64,000 nt of DNA from VAZQ01 sp036557665 (GTDB lineage Bacteria > Pseudomonadota > Alphaproteobacteria > Rhizobiales > Xanthobacteraceae): positions 172,578 through 236,577 of the forward strand of contig DATBHG010000005.1 of the NCBI GenBank assembly GCA_036557665.1, in the 5' to 3' direction. The position numbers were made by a program, and so were the translations under genes. This document shows, piece by piece, positions 25,543 to 33,425 of this stretch. Below the pieces are notes generated by a model. That model saw only the letters and a list, made by a program, of their open reading frames with translations. It was not told the origin of the DNA and searched no databases. Position 1 is the stretch's first letter; each line of letters starts with the position of its first letter.

Positions 25543-27081
25543 CTACTCGGCGTTACCGCTCGCTTCCGGCAGGTATTCCCCCGCGATCAGTTTGCGCCGC
25601 AGGAGCTTACCGACCGGCGATTTCGGGATCTCCTCAACGAAGACGTACCGGCGCGGCCGCTTGAAACTGGCGAGCCCCGATGAGCGGCAGAACCGGTCGA
25701 GCTCCTGCGAATCGACGCACGCGCGCCGCTTGATGAAGGCTGAAACAACCTTACCCCAGCGCTCGTCGCTGAGCCCGACCACGGCCACCTCCGCCACGTC
25801 CGGATGCAGCGACAAGCAGCTTTCAATCTCGACCGGCGAGATGTTCTCGCCGCCCGTGATGATCATGTCATCCACGCGCCCGGTGACGAACAGGTCACCC
25901 TCGGCATCGAAATACCCGGTATCTCCGGTGAAATACCAGCCATCGCGCAACACCTTCGCATCCGCCTCGGGACGGCGCCAGTAGCCCTCGAACGACTCGT
26001 CTCCGGCAAGAAGCGCGATGACCTCGCCCTCCTCTCCCGGCCTGGCGATATCGTCGACCGAGATTGCGCCGAGCCGCACCACCCGCACCATCTGATTAAT
26101 GCCGGCGCGCCCAGCCGAGCCCGGTTTGGCTGGGGCATTCTGGTCGATGGTGAAAGTGTAGATTTCGGACGAGCCATAATGATTGACGAACAGATCGGGT
26201 CTGAACGCATCCCGCAGATCCCGCAGCAACGCATCGGTCATCGGTGCACCGGCAAAACCGAGCTTGCGCACCGAGCTCACGTCGGTCGCCTTGAACGCCG
26301 GATGATGCAGAAGATCATGGTACAGCGTGGGAACCAGATAAAGGTTGGTGATTTTCTCGGCTGCGATCACATCAAGCGCGCGCGCCGGCTCGAACCGCGG
26401 CAGGCAGACAAATGTGCCGCCGATGAGCGACATGGCGATGAGCGAGCGCACGCCCATGGTGTGATAGAGCGGCATGACCCCCAGCGTGCGCTCGCCGGCG
26501 CCATAGAGGTTCTGCGCAACATGTGCGACTGCGGCCGCCCGCTCGGCGCGGTGACTGCGGGGCACGCCTTTGGGTCGGGCCGTCGTGCCCGAGGTGTAGA
26601 GCATGACGGAGCAGGCCTCGGCGCCCACCCGCGGCTCGATGGACGGCGTTTTCCTGCCGATGAGCGTTTCGAAACGAAGGTCTTGCGACTGGCCCAACCC
26701 CACTGAAATGCGCGGGCATTTACCCGCTTCGCTGGACCCGCCGACGCAGCGCGACGAAACGCTCTCATAGATAACGACCTTCGCGTCGGCGTCGGCCAGG
26801 CAAAAATCCAGCTCGTCAGAGGTGAAGCGCCAGTTGAGCGGGGTGATAATGAGACCGGCGAGCTGACAGGCCCAGTGCACAGTTGCGGCCTCCCAGCGGT
26901 TCTGCAGCACGGTGACGACATGATCGCCGCGCCGAAGCCCCAACTCATCGAAGGCACCGACGAGGGCGGAAATCCTGCCGTACCACGCGCGGTAGGAGAG
27001 GCGCACATCCCGGTCGACAAGGGCGGTCGCGTCCGGGTCCCGAGCAACCGACGCAACAAAACTCGTACCAAGATCAAGCAT
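25543..27081 (-). CDS. Acyl-CoA synthetase / AMP-dependent ligase
   Basis: The 512-aa ANL-superfamily enzyme activates a carboxylic acid as adenylate then CoA thioester. It has the P-loop YTSGTTARPKG, NHYGSSEIY (A5), GWYFTGDTGYFD (A7), VDDMIITGGENISP (A8 hinge) and the C-terminal Lys in PKSPVGKLLRRKL (A10), so it is complete. The next gene downstream on the opposite strand is the DUF992 gene; upstream is a creatininase-family gene on the same strand. The acid cannot be predicted; an aromatic or medium-chain acid is possible. Confidence 0.9.
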   Translation of the reverse strand: MLDLGTSFVASVARDPDATALVDRDVRLSYRAWYGRISALVGAFDELGLRRGDHVVTVLQNRWEAATVHWACQLAGLIITPLNWRFTSDELDFCLADADAKVVIYESVSSRCVGGSSEAGKCPRISVGLGQSQDLRFETLIGRKTPSIEPRVGAEACSVMLYTSGTTARPKGVPRSHRAERAAAVAHVAQNLYGAGERTLGVMPLYHTMGVRSLIAMSLIGGTFVCLPRFEPARALDVIAAEKITNLYLVPTLYHDLLHHPAFKATDVSSVRKLGFAGAPMTDALLRDLRDAFRPDLFVNHYGSSEIYTFTIDQNAPAKPGSAGRAGINQMVRVVRLGAISVDDIARPGEEGEVIALLAGDESFEGYWRRPEADAKVLRDGWYFTGDTGYFDAEGDLFVTGRVDDMIITGGENISPVEIESCLSLHPDVAEVAVVGLSDERWGKVVSAFIKRRACVDSQELDRFCRSSGLASFKRPRRYVFVEEIPKSPVGKLLRRKLIAGEYLPEASGNAE

Positions 27082-27165
27082 GGCAGCCACCCTTGCCTGT
27101 TATCCCGGCCGGCCCAAGGTAGCCCAAGACAGCCGAAGGCAGGGCGGGCTGGGTCATAGCAGCGA

Positions 27166-27957
27166 TTAGGCCAACTGCTCCAACGGGAACCGGGCGACAT
27201 CGCGCAGCAAGGCGATGAACCCATCGGCCTGATGCTCGGCTGTGAGGCGTCCCTTTTCGGCGGATGCCGCCGAGGCGTCGCCAACCGCGCCATCGGCGTT
27301 GAGATCCTGGGCGATCCAGCCGAATCCGTGCTGACCGGCGGGACGAAGGTACTTGTAGTCTCTTTCCATCTCCGCGGCCTTCGACGGAAACAGCCTGGCC
27401 TTCTCCATCTCCACCAGATCGGGCCGAAAATGCAGCATCAGCGATGTCTCGATGTCGCCCGCATGAATGCCATGGGTCGCATCGAAGGCCGAGTAGATTC
27501 CGTCGGGCAGGCCAAAGCGCCGCCATTGCGTGGTGGCGACCAGCATGTTGTGGCGCACACGCAGCTCCCGCGCCACGATCCCGATCACGTCGGTATTGCC
27601 GCCGTGGGAGTTGACGATCACCAGCTTGCGCACCCCCGCGCGGTGAACGCTATCGCCGATCTCGACCCAAATGCGGATCAGATTCTCCGCGCTGCAGGTG
27701 AGGGTCCCAGGGTGGCGCAGATGCTCGTTGGACTTCCCGATCATCTGGATCGGCAGGAACAGCACGTCGAGCTCCGAGTCGAGCCGTGACAGCACCGTCT
27801 CGATCATGCCCTCCGCGATCGCGGTGTCGGTCATGACCGGAAGATGCGGGCCATGCTGCTCGATCGCGGCGGCCGGCAGGACCGCGATGGCGGAGCTCGG
27901 GTCGAGGATCGCAAACTCGCTCGACCGCAGCTCTGCCCAGAACCGCTTGATAGGCAT
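27166..27957 (-). CDS. Creatininase-family amidohydrolase
   Basis: The 263-aa protein has the metal-binding pattern of the family: Glu/His in AAIEQHGPHLP, Asp in VMTDTAIAEG, NSHGGNTDV and the Glu in IHAGDIETS. Members cleave cyclic amides (creatinine, formamidopyrimidines such as MftE/ArfB substrates). It is divergent from the RidA-TPP operon across 130 bases and next to an acyl-CoA ligase. With amidohydrolase and purine genes further right, a nitrogen-heterocycle substrate is plausible but unproven. Confidence 0.88.
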   Translation of the reverse strand: MPIKRFWAELRSSEFAILDPSSAIAVLPAAAIEQHGPHLPVMTDTAIAEGMIETVLSRLDSELDVLFLPIQMIGKSNEHLRHPGTLTCSAENLIRIWVEIGDSVHRAGVRKLVIVNSHGGNTDVIGIVARELRVRHNMLVATTQWRRFGLPDGIYSAFDATHGIHAGDIETSLMLHFRPDLVEMEKARLFPSKAAEMERDYKYLRPAGQHGFGWIAQDLNADGAVGDASAASAEKGRLTAEHQADGFIALLRDVARFPLEQLA

Positions 27958-28087
27958 TGTGACGGACTCTCATTCTCGTGCGAGCACTGATATAGCAGAG
28001 CTCTCGATCGCGGCGCGCATGCAGGGGCTGGTTTCAGCCCCCCTTTAAAAACCGCGGGCTTTCATGCCCGACCCGGAGCAAGGCTGC

Positions 28088-28471
28088 ATGAGATACGTCA
28101 CTCCAGCAGGGATTCGGCCGCCTTTCGCCCGCTACAGCTATGGGGTCGAAATTCCCGCGGGCTCTCGTATTCTGGTCTGCTCCGGCCAACTCGGCATCTC
28201 GCCCGAGGACGAGGTGCCCACGACTGTGGAAGAGCAGACGCACCTGTGTTTCCGCAACATCGGGGCGGTGCTCGAAGCTGCGGGATTTTCCTTGAAGAAT
28301 ATCGTGCGGATCAATGCATTCGTGGCCTCGCGCGAGCATTTGAAGGGCTACATGACGGTGCGCGATCTCTATGTGAGCGACCCGCCGCCCGCCTCAACCC
28401 TGATGATCGTCTCCGGATTCTCCCGGCCGGAATTCCTGGTGGAAGTCGAAGTCATCGCGGCAGGTCCATGA
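28088..28471 (+). CDS. RidA-family enamine/imine deaminase-like protein
   Basis: The 127-aa YjgF/YER057c/UK114 protein has SGQLGISPEDEVP, FRNIGAVLEAAGFSLKNIVRINAFV and the C-terminal MIVSGFSRPEFLVEVEVIA. Archetypal RidA has Arg in the R(V/I)P..R motif; here FSRPEFLVEVE keeps a related but altered motif, so it is a RidA subfamily member. ATG 28088 has AAGG 7 bases upstream; ATG 28064 is weaker. Its ATGA overlap with the next gene marks the first cistron of a three-gene operon. Confidence 0.85.
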   Translation: MRYVTPAGIRPPFARYSYGVEIPAGSRILVCSGQLGISPEDEVPTTVEEQTHLCFRNIGAVLEAAGFSLKNIVRINAFVASREHLKGYMTVRDLYVSDPPPASTLMIVSGFSRPEFLVEVEVIAAGP

Positions 28472-29013
28472 GCGCAAACGACCAGGCGCTGCGCAGCGAG
28501 GGCTCCGAGGTGACTGCGCAGATTCACGCGCAGCTCACGAGAGCCGGGATCCGGCTCGCCGCCTCGCTTCCCGACGACTGGATCGCGCCGCTGATCGAGC
28601 GCATCGCCGGCGACAACCGGATCCGCCACGTCCGGGTAGCGCGCGAAGCCGAAGCCGTTGCCATGTGCAGCGGCGCTTTCTTCGGCGGGGTGCGCGCGGT
28701 CGCCCTGATGGGGGCGACCGGGTTGCTCACCTGCACGGGGGAGCTCGCAACCCTCAACCTGCGTCATCAGATTCCGGTGTTCTTGATCGTCAGCCAGCGC
28801 GGCTCGATCGATGACCATCGTATCTATCAGGAGGTCCAGGGCCGGCGCAGCATTCCGTTGCTCGAGACCTACGATTTTCCCTATCACATCATCGAGCGCG
28901 CGGAGGACATTCCCTGCATCCCGGACGCGTTCGAAACGTGCCGCCTGCAGAAGCGCCCGTTCGTGCTCTTTCTTGCCCGCAGGCTGGTGAAGGGCGGCGG
29001 AGCTGCGGAATGA
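28468..29013 (+). CDS. TPP-dependent decarboxylase, PYR-domain subunit (sulfopyruvate/phosphonopyruvate decarboxylase alpha-like)
   Basis: The 181-aa protein is a stand-alone TPP PYR domain, with cofactor Glu in REAEAVAMCSG, then LMGATGLLTCTGELATLNL and FLIVSQRGSIDDHRIYQE. This split arrangement is that of sulfopyruvate decarboxylase ComD/ComE and phosphonopyruvate decarboxylase-like proteins. It begins in the RidA stop (ATGA) and ends in the start of its partner (ATGA). A C-P or C-S substrate is possible; no phosphonate or coenzyme-M genes are nearby. Confidence 0.83.
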   Translation: MSANDQALRSEGSEVTAQIHAQLTRAGIRLAASLPDDWIAPLIERIAGDNRIRHVRVAREAEAVAMCSGAFFGGVRAVALMGATGLLTCTGELATLNLRHQIPVFLIVSQRGSIDDHRIYQEVQGRRSIPLLETYDFPYHIIERAEDIPCIPDAFETCRLQKRPFVLFLARRLVKGGGAAE

Positions 29014-29612
29014 GAGTGCGCGAGGCCATCGATATGCTTGCGCGCCATCGCGGCGAAGCAGTCGCGGTCTGCGCGCTCGGCATGGCGGCCAACGAATGGT
29101 GGGCGGCAACCAAGAGCGAGGACAGCTTTTATATGCATGGCGCAATGGGTTTTGCCGCGAGCTTCGCCCTTGGACTTGCGCTGTCGCTGCCGCATGTGCC
29201 GGTGTGGCTGATCAATGCCGACGGGTCGCTCTGCATGAATCTGGGCTGCCTGCTGACGGAAGCCTCGCAGGGAGCGAAGAACCTCAAGCATTTTGTCGTC
29301 GCCAATGGCGTGTACCAGACCGTCGGCGCTTTGCCGATGGTCAACGAGGGGCGCACCGATTACGTCGGTATTGCACGGGCCGCTGGAATTTCTCGAGCGC
29401 GCAGTATCGAGGCTCTCGACGAGCTCGAACGGTTGTTGCCCGCCATCGCGTCCGAGGACGGCCCGTCATTCACGGTGCTGCGGGTCGAGCCGGAGAGCGG
29501 ATTCCTGCGCACGCCGCCTATGACCTACGAAGGGCCCGAGATGAAATATCGCTTCGGGCGCGCGCTCGAGCGCCGCTTCGGGATCGAGATTTTTGGTCCA
29601 CAGGGGTATTAG
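29010..29612 (+). CDS. TPP-dependent decarboxylase, PP-domain subunit (ComE/phosphonopyruvate decarboxylase beta-like)
   Basis: The 200-aa partner supplies the diphosphate-binding half: MGFAASFALGLALSLP and the motif NADGSLCMNLG..., ending at FVVANGVYQTVG, where NADG replaces canonical GDG. It overlaps the alpha gene by four bases, so equimolar coupling is expected. The C-terminal part (LRVEPESG) fits the ComE group. The substrate is unassigned; the RidA partner suggests that a reactive enamine or 2-oxoacid is involved. Confidence 0.83.
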   Translation: MRVREAIDMLARHRGEAVAVCALGMAANEWWAATKSEDSFYMHGAMGFAASFALGLALSLPHVPVWLINADGSLCMNLGCLLTEASQGAKNLKHFVVANGVYQTVGALPMVNEGRTDYVGIARAAGISRARSIEALDELERLLPAIASEDGPSFTVLRVEPESGFLRTPPMTYEGPEMKYRFGRALERRFGIEIFGPQGY

Positions 29613-29656
29613 AAGCGCTCGTGGCTACGGCCTGCGTATCCCGAATGGATGCAAAT

Positions 29657-29808
29657 TTGTAGAATGAGTAAAGGCCTGCACGTTGCTCCGCCTTTTTTGC
29701 GTGGGCAAAATCATACGCGCAACGCAGTCAAGCTTGGGCAGACTGTGTAGATTTCTCCGCGCTGCTTACGCGGCGACAACACGCGAGATGATTTTGCCCA
29801 TTCTACAA
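29657..29808. repeat. ~150-bp MITE-like inverted repeat with one interrupted arm
   Basis: The right arm 29788-29808 is continuous. Its complement on the left is split into 29657-29666 (TTGTAGAATG) and 29702-29714 (TGGGCAAAATCAT), separated by about 36 extra bases that include a T6 run. The element fills the gap between the TPP operon and the amidohydrolase gene, ending 16 bases before that ATG, so it must carry or shape that promoter or leader. Confidence 0.7.
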
Positions 29809-29824
29809 GGCGACGCCAGATAAC

Positions 29825-30985
29825 ATGCAGCGATCCCATGGCATCACGATCGAGCGTGTCGTCCTCGCGGACCGGGCGGGCGTGTATTCTTTGAGCTTGC
29901 GCGACGGCACAGTCGCCGGGATCAAACAAGGGGAGGACGGCGAAGCGCGCTGGCTCGCCCTCCCCGGGCTGGCCAATCTGCACGCGCACGCAGACCGCAG
30001 CTATGCAGTGGAGCTCTTCCGCCCGCGATCCTTCGCCGATGCGGTTGCTGCTGCGACCGCGGGACGGGCGGGCTTCACCAGCGGCGATGTGGAGAAGCGG
30101 GCAACACGATTTTTCGAGTCTTCGATTTCCCACGGTGTCACACGCCTGCGCACGCACACCGATATCGACCCGATCGTCGACTTGCGATGCATGCAGGGCG
30201 TGCTGGCCGCGAAATGCGCGGTCGCTCCGCGGCTCGACGTAGATGTGGTCGCCTTCTCCACCTCGCGCAACGACCTTGCCGAGCCGCATGCGGTGGAGCT
30301 GCTCGAGCGCGCCGTAGAGCTGGGGGCCGATTTTCTCGGAGCGAGTCTCAATGCCAGCAGCGATGCACCCCGTGCGCTCGATACGCTGTTCACCCTCGCC
30401 GAGCGCAGCAACCTGCCCGTGGATTTGCATCTCGACGAGCATATGGAGCCCGGCCGGACGCTTGCTCCGATGGTCGCGGAAGCGGTCATTGCGCGTGGTC
30501 TGCAAGGCCGCGTCACCTTCAGCCATCTCTGCGTGCTCTCTGCGCTCGAAGCTGATCCTGCGCGCGGGCTGATCGACAAGATCGCGGCTGCCGACATCAC
30601 CGTCATCGCGCTGCCCGAGACCAACCTGCTGTTGCAGGATCGAGTCGACGGCAGCCCGCGCCGGCGCGGGCTCACGCTCGTGCGCGAGCTGCTCGCCGCC
30701 GGGGTCAAGCTTCGCCTGGGCTCCGACAACGTGCGGGACTGGTTCTATCCCTTCGGCGACGGTGACATGCTGGATACGGCCCGGCTGGCGGTGATCGCCG
30801 CGCATCTCGACGACACGGCAGAGCTCGTGGGCGCGATCTGCGATGGTCGGCATGCGATCGAGGAACGCGCGCCCGCCGATCTCGTGCTCATCCCGGCCTG
30901 CTCGCTCGACGATGCGCTGGCGCGGCGCCCCGCCGGTCGCATCGTGTTCAAATCCGGCCGCCAAGTCGCCGGGCCGCTTCTGTAG
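29825..30985 (+). CDS. CodA-like amidohydrolase/deaminase
   Basis: The 386-aa metal-dependent hydrolase has the cytosine-deaminase-group motifs: HxH in NLHAHADRSYAVE, RTHTDIDP, HLDEHMEPG, FSHLCVLSA and the metal Asp in LGSDNVRDWFYPFGDGDM. The last motif is characteristic of the CodA branch (DNVRDxFxPxG). It acts on a nitrogen heterocycle or guanidine-like amide; its position before a purine catabolic region makes a purine- or pyrimidine-derived substrate plausible. Confidence 0.88.
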   Translation: MQRSHGITIERVVLADRAGVYSLSLRDGTVAGIKQGEDGEARWLALPGLANLHAHADRSYAVELFRPRSFADAVAAATAGRAGFTSGDVEKRATRFFESSISHGVTRLRTHTDIDPIVDLRCMQGVLAAKCAVAPRLDVDVVAFSTSRNDLAEPHAVELLERAVELGADFLGASLNASSDAPRALDTLFTLAERSNLPVDLHLDEHMEPGRTLAPMVAEAVIARGLQGRVTFSHLCVLSALEADPARGLIDKIAAADITVIALPETNLLLQDRVDGSPRRRGLTLVRELLAAGVKLRLGSDNVRDWFYPFGDGDMLDTARLAVIAAHLDDTAELVGAICDGRHAIEERAPADLVLIPACSLDDALARRPAGRIVFKSGRQVAGPLL

Positions 30986-31055
30986 CCCGGATATCGCTTC
31001 GGCGACATCAGGGATGCGATCCCCGGATTGCGCGAAGGCGCGCAATCCGGGCTAC
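30982..31055. repeat. Inverted-repeat element with strong internal hairpin between convergent genes
   Basis: Outer arms are GTAGCCCGGAT (30982-30992) and ATCCGGGCTAC (31045-31055). A nested hairpin pairs 31022-31034 with 31039-31051 (13 bases, loop AAGG). It starts inside the amidohydrolase stop region and precedes the 3' end of an ABC ATPase gene on the other strand, so it can serve as a two-way terminator. Confidence 0.65.
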
Positions 31056-31097
31056 GGTGCGGTACGGTGCGGATGGAGCGATCGATCAGGCCGTTCA

Positions 31098-31922
31098 TCA
31101 ACTCTCCGACAGCACCCCCAGTGCCAGGAAGTGGCGCCGGATGCGCTCCACGTGCTCGACGAAGCCCGGCTCGCTGCGCGTGTGCGCGCCGCGCGGACGC
31201 GCAAGATCGTCGGTCACGATATCGGCAATGCGCCCGGGGCGCGAGGACATCACCACTACCCGATCCGACAGGAGCACCGCTTCCTCGATGCTGTGAGTGA
31301 TGAACAGGACCGTGTTGCGGTCGCGCAGCCACATGCGTTGCAGATCGAGATTCATCTGCTCGCGCGTGAGCGCGTCCAGCGCGCCGAAAGGCTCATCCAT
31401 CAGCAGCAGGCCCGGATCCTGCACCAACGCACGGCAGATCGCCGCCCGCTGGCGCATCCCACCGGAGAGCTCGGCCGGATATTTCTCCTCGAACTCGGCA
31501 AGACCGACCGAGCGCAAGAGTTCGCGCGCCTTCTGCCGGTGGGTTACCGGCTCGAGCCTCTTGATCTCGACCGGGAGGAGGACATTGGCGAGCACCGTGC
31601 GCCAGTCGAGCAGCACGTCGCGCTGAAAGACGATGGCGATGTTGTCGACTGCGCCTTTGACCGCGCGATTGCCGACCTCGATGGCGCCGGTGGTCGCCGG
31701 GATCAAACCCGCAATCAGCATCAGCAGGGTGCTCTTGCCGCACCCGCTCGGGCCGACGATGGAAACGAACTCGCCGGCGCCCACGGAGAGGTCGACTTCG
31801 CCCAGGGCCTGGACCTCGCCGCCGCGGGCGGTCCGATAACGCTTGCTGACATTGCGCAAGACGATCGGAACGCCTGCTCCGGAGCCGCTCGCGGTCAGCT
31901 CAAGGCGATGATCGCGCACCAT
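31098..31922 (-). CDS. NitT/TauT-type ABC transporter ATP-binding protein (importer 1)
   Basis: The 274-aa SsuB/TauB-like ATPase has Walker A GPSGCGKSTLL, Q-loop VFQRDVLLDWRTV, signature LSGGMRQRAAICRAL, Walker B LLLMDEPFGALDAL and switch His in ITHSIEEA. It is the last gene of an operon with permease (12-base gap) and binding protein. Substrates of this family include nitrate, sulfonates and pyrimidines; the nearby xdh genes make a purine or related compound a candidate. Confidence 0.9.
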   Translation of the reverse strand: MVRDHRLELTASGSGAGVPIVLRNVSKRYRTARGGEVQALGEVDLSVGAGEFVSIVGPSGCGKSTLLMLIAGLIPATTGAIEVGNRAVKGAVDNIAIVFQRDVLLDWRTVLANVLLPVEIKRLEPVTHRQKARELLRSVGLAEFEEKYPAELSGGMRQRAAICRALVQDPGLLLMDEPFGALDALTREQMNLDLQRMWLRDRNTVLFITHSIEEAVLLSDRVVVMSSRPGRIADIVTDDLARPRGAHTRSEPGFVEHVERIRRHFLALGVLSES

Positions 31923-31934
31923 CTTGCGCCGGGA

Positions 31935-32750
31935 TTACTCGTTTTGCGTGGCGACCCGGCTCCACGGCAATGCGAGGCGCTCGATCAGCCCGACAATATT
32001 GAAAAGAAGCACGCCCAGGAGCGACAGCACGACAACGGCGGCGAACAGAAGAGGGGTATCGAGCCGCACCTGGGAGATCAGCTGAAGATAACCGAGGCCA
32101 CTCTCGGCAGCTATGAATTCCCCCACCGTTGCGCCCACAACCGCCTGGCCCATTCCCACCTTCAACCCGCCGAAGATGGAGGGCAGCGCCTTGGGAAGCC
32201 TGATCTTGATGAAAGTCGTGAGCTCGCCCGCGCCCATGGACTGAACTAGGTAGATCATCTCCTTCTCGGCGGATCGCATCCCGATCACCGAATTGATGAC
32301 GATCGGAAAGAACGAGATGAGGAATGCCACCATCACCTTGGGCATGATGCCGTAGCCGAGCCACATCACCAGGATGGGTGCGAGCGCCACCTTGGGAATG
32401 GTCTGCAGCGACACCATGAACGGAAATGCAACGCGCTCGAAGATCCCGGAATAGACCACCGCGATGGCGAGCGGGACCGCGACGATCACGCTCAGCCCGA
32501 AACCGAGCAAAATTTCCTGGAGCGTCACGAAGGCGTTCCACAGCAGGAGCTGCCAGGAAAGAACGATCTTGATCACGATGGCCAAGGGACTTGGCAGAAT
32601 GAAGTCCGGGATGCCGAGCGCGCGCACGGCGATTTCCCACGCCAGAAATATCGCCGCGAACACGCCGATGACCGGGCCGTTACGGCTGATCCACCCGCCC
32701 ACCGCGCTCGGCGCCGCAAGCGGAGATGAAATTTCCTCAACGACGGTCAT
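31935..32750 (-). CDS. NitT/TauT-type ABC transporter permease (importer 1)
   Basis: The 271-aa inner-membrane protein has about six hydrophobic segments and the coupling loop with SMGAGELTTFIKIRLPKALPSIF. GGAG lies 6 bases before the ATG. It is separated from its binding-protein gene (33426) by about 680 bases that contain a repeat-flanked DUF559 gene, so the operon appears interrupted. Confidence 0.9.
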   Translation of the reverse strand: MTVVEEISSPLAAPSAVGGWISRNGPVIGVFAAIFLAWEIAVRALGIPDFILPSPLAIVIKIVLSWQLLLWNAFVTLQEILLGFGLSVIVAVPLAIAVVYSGIFERVAFPFMVSLQTIPKVALAPILVMWLGYGIMPKVMVAFLISFFPIVINSVIGMRSAEKEMIYLVQSMGAGELTTFIKIRLPKALPSIFGGLKVGMGQAVVGATVGEFIAAESGLGYLQLISQVRLDTPLLFAAVVVLSLLGVLLFNIVGLIERLALPWSRVATQNE

Positions 32751-32787
32751 GGATACTCCGTTCCGAGCACGTCAGCTCGGGCTTGCT

Positions 32788-32864
32788 CCCTCTCCCCGTA
32801 GACCGGGGCCCCCCGACGCTTTGCGTCGCGGGGTGGCCTACGGGGAGAGGGCTGGGGTGAGGGG
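32788..32864. repeat. REP-like palindrome, copy 1, with G-rich tail facing the DUF559 gene
   Basis: Perfect 14-base arms CCCTCTCCCCGTAG (32788-32801) and their complement (32838-32851) enclose a second GC-rich near-palindrome. The tail CTGGGGTGAGGGG (32852-32864) points right. The copy at 33313-33352 has the same parts in inverted order. It ends 88 bases from the 3' end of the DUF559 gene and begins 37 bases 5' of the permease start. Confidence 0.85.
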
Positions 32865-32952
32865 CGGGACAAGCGCGACCCCTCGCATGTGCGCCGCTCG
32901 CCCGAGCCTCTCCGAGCAAAAGGGTACCACTTAGGTGCGGCAGGTTTTTTTG

Positions 32953-33306
32953 CTAAGCATTCATCTCGTCCAGCTTTGCAAGAATTGCGGATAACACGCC
33001 GTCCCGGTTCTTCAGAACATCGGAGTTCCAGAAACGCATGACGTGATAGCCCTCTGCCAAAAGCGCGTTGTCCCGCATGCGGTCCCGCATTCTCTCTGCA
33101 TGCTGACCTCCGTCCACTTCGATAATCAGTTTCTTCTCTCTGCACACAAAATCCACGACATACGGACCTATGGCTTCCTGACGGACAAATTTGAAACCGC
33201 CCAGACGGCGGTCGCGCAACGCGAACCAAAGCTTCCTCTCCGCGATAGTCGGTTCTCGACGCAGACGCCGTTCAAGGGCAACTACTCTTCTCAGAGGTCC
33301 GCGCAT
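32953..33306 (-). CDS. DUF559 endonuclease-like protein flanked by inverted REP-like repeats
   Basis: The 117-aa protein has the DUF559 (Vsr/MutH-like PD-(D/E)XK) pattern: LRREPTIAERKLWFALRDRRLGG, FVRQEAIGPYVVDFVC with the core Asp, KLIIEVDGGQH (E-x-D/Q) and a C-terminal GYHVMRFWNSDVL. ATG 33306 is only 6 bases from repeat copy 2, and the repeat's GAGG tail forms the ribosome binding site. The gene sits inside an ABC importer operon. Function is unknown; a REP-associated nuclease is the hypothesis developed in the findings. Confidence 0.85.
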   Translation of the reverse strand: MRGPLRRVVALERRLRREPTIAERKLWFALRDRRLGGFKFVRQEAIGPYVVDFVCREKKLIIEVDGGQHAERMRDRMRDNALLAEGYHVMRFWNSDVLKNRDGVLSAILAKLDEMNA

Positions 33307-33312
33307 GGCATG

Positions 33313-33352
33313 CCCCTCACCCCAACCCTCTCCCCGCAAAGCGGGGAGAGGG
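33313..33352. repeat. REP-like palindrome, copy 2, inverted relative to copy 1
   Basis: Tail CCCCTCACCCC (from 33313), then arms CCCTCTCCCCGC (33326-33337) and GCGGGGAGAGGG (33341-33352) with loop AAA. Tail and stem outer half match copy 1 in reverse orientation, so the two copies bracket the DUF559 gene as inverted repeats. Confidence 0.85.
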
Positions 33353-33425
33353 AGCTTGATCGGGTCTGCGGCACGCTCGCGCATTAAATTCACCGGAACG
33401 CGCGCTAACGGCGTCTGCGCAAATA

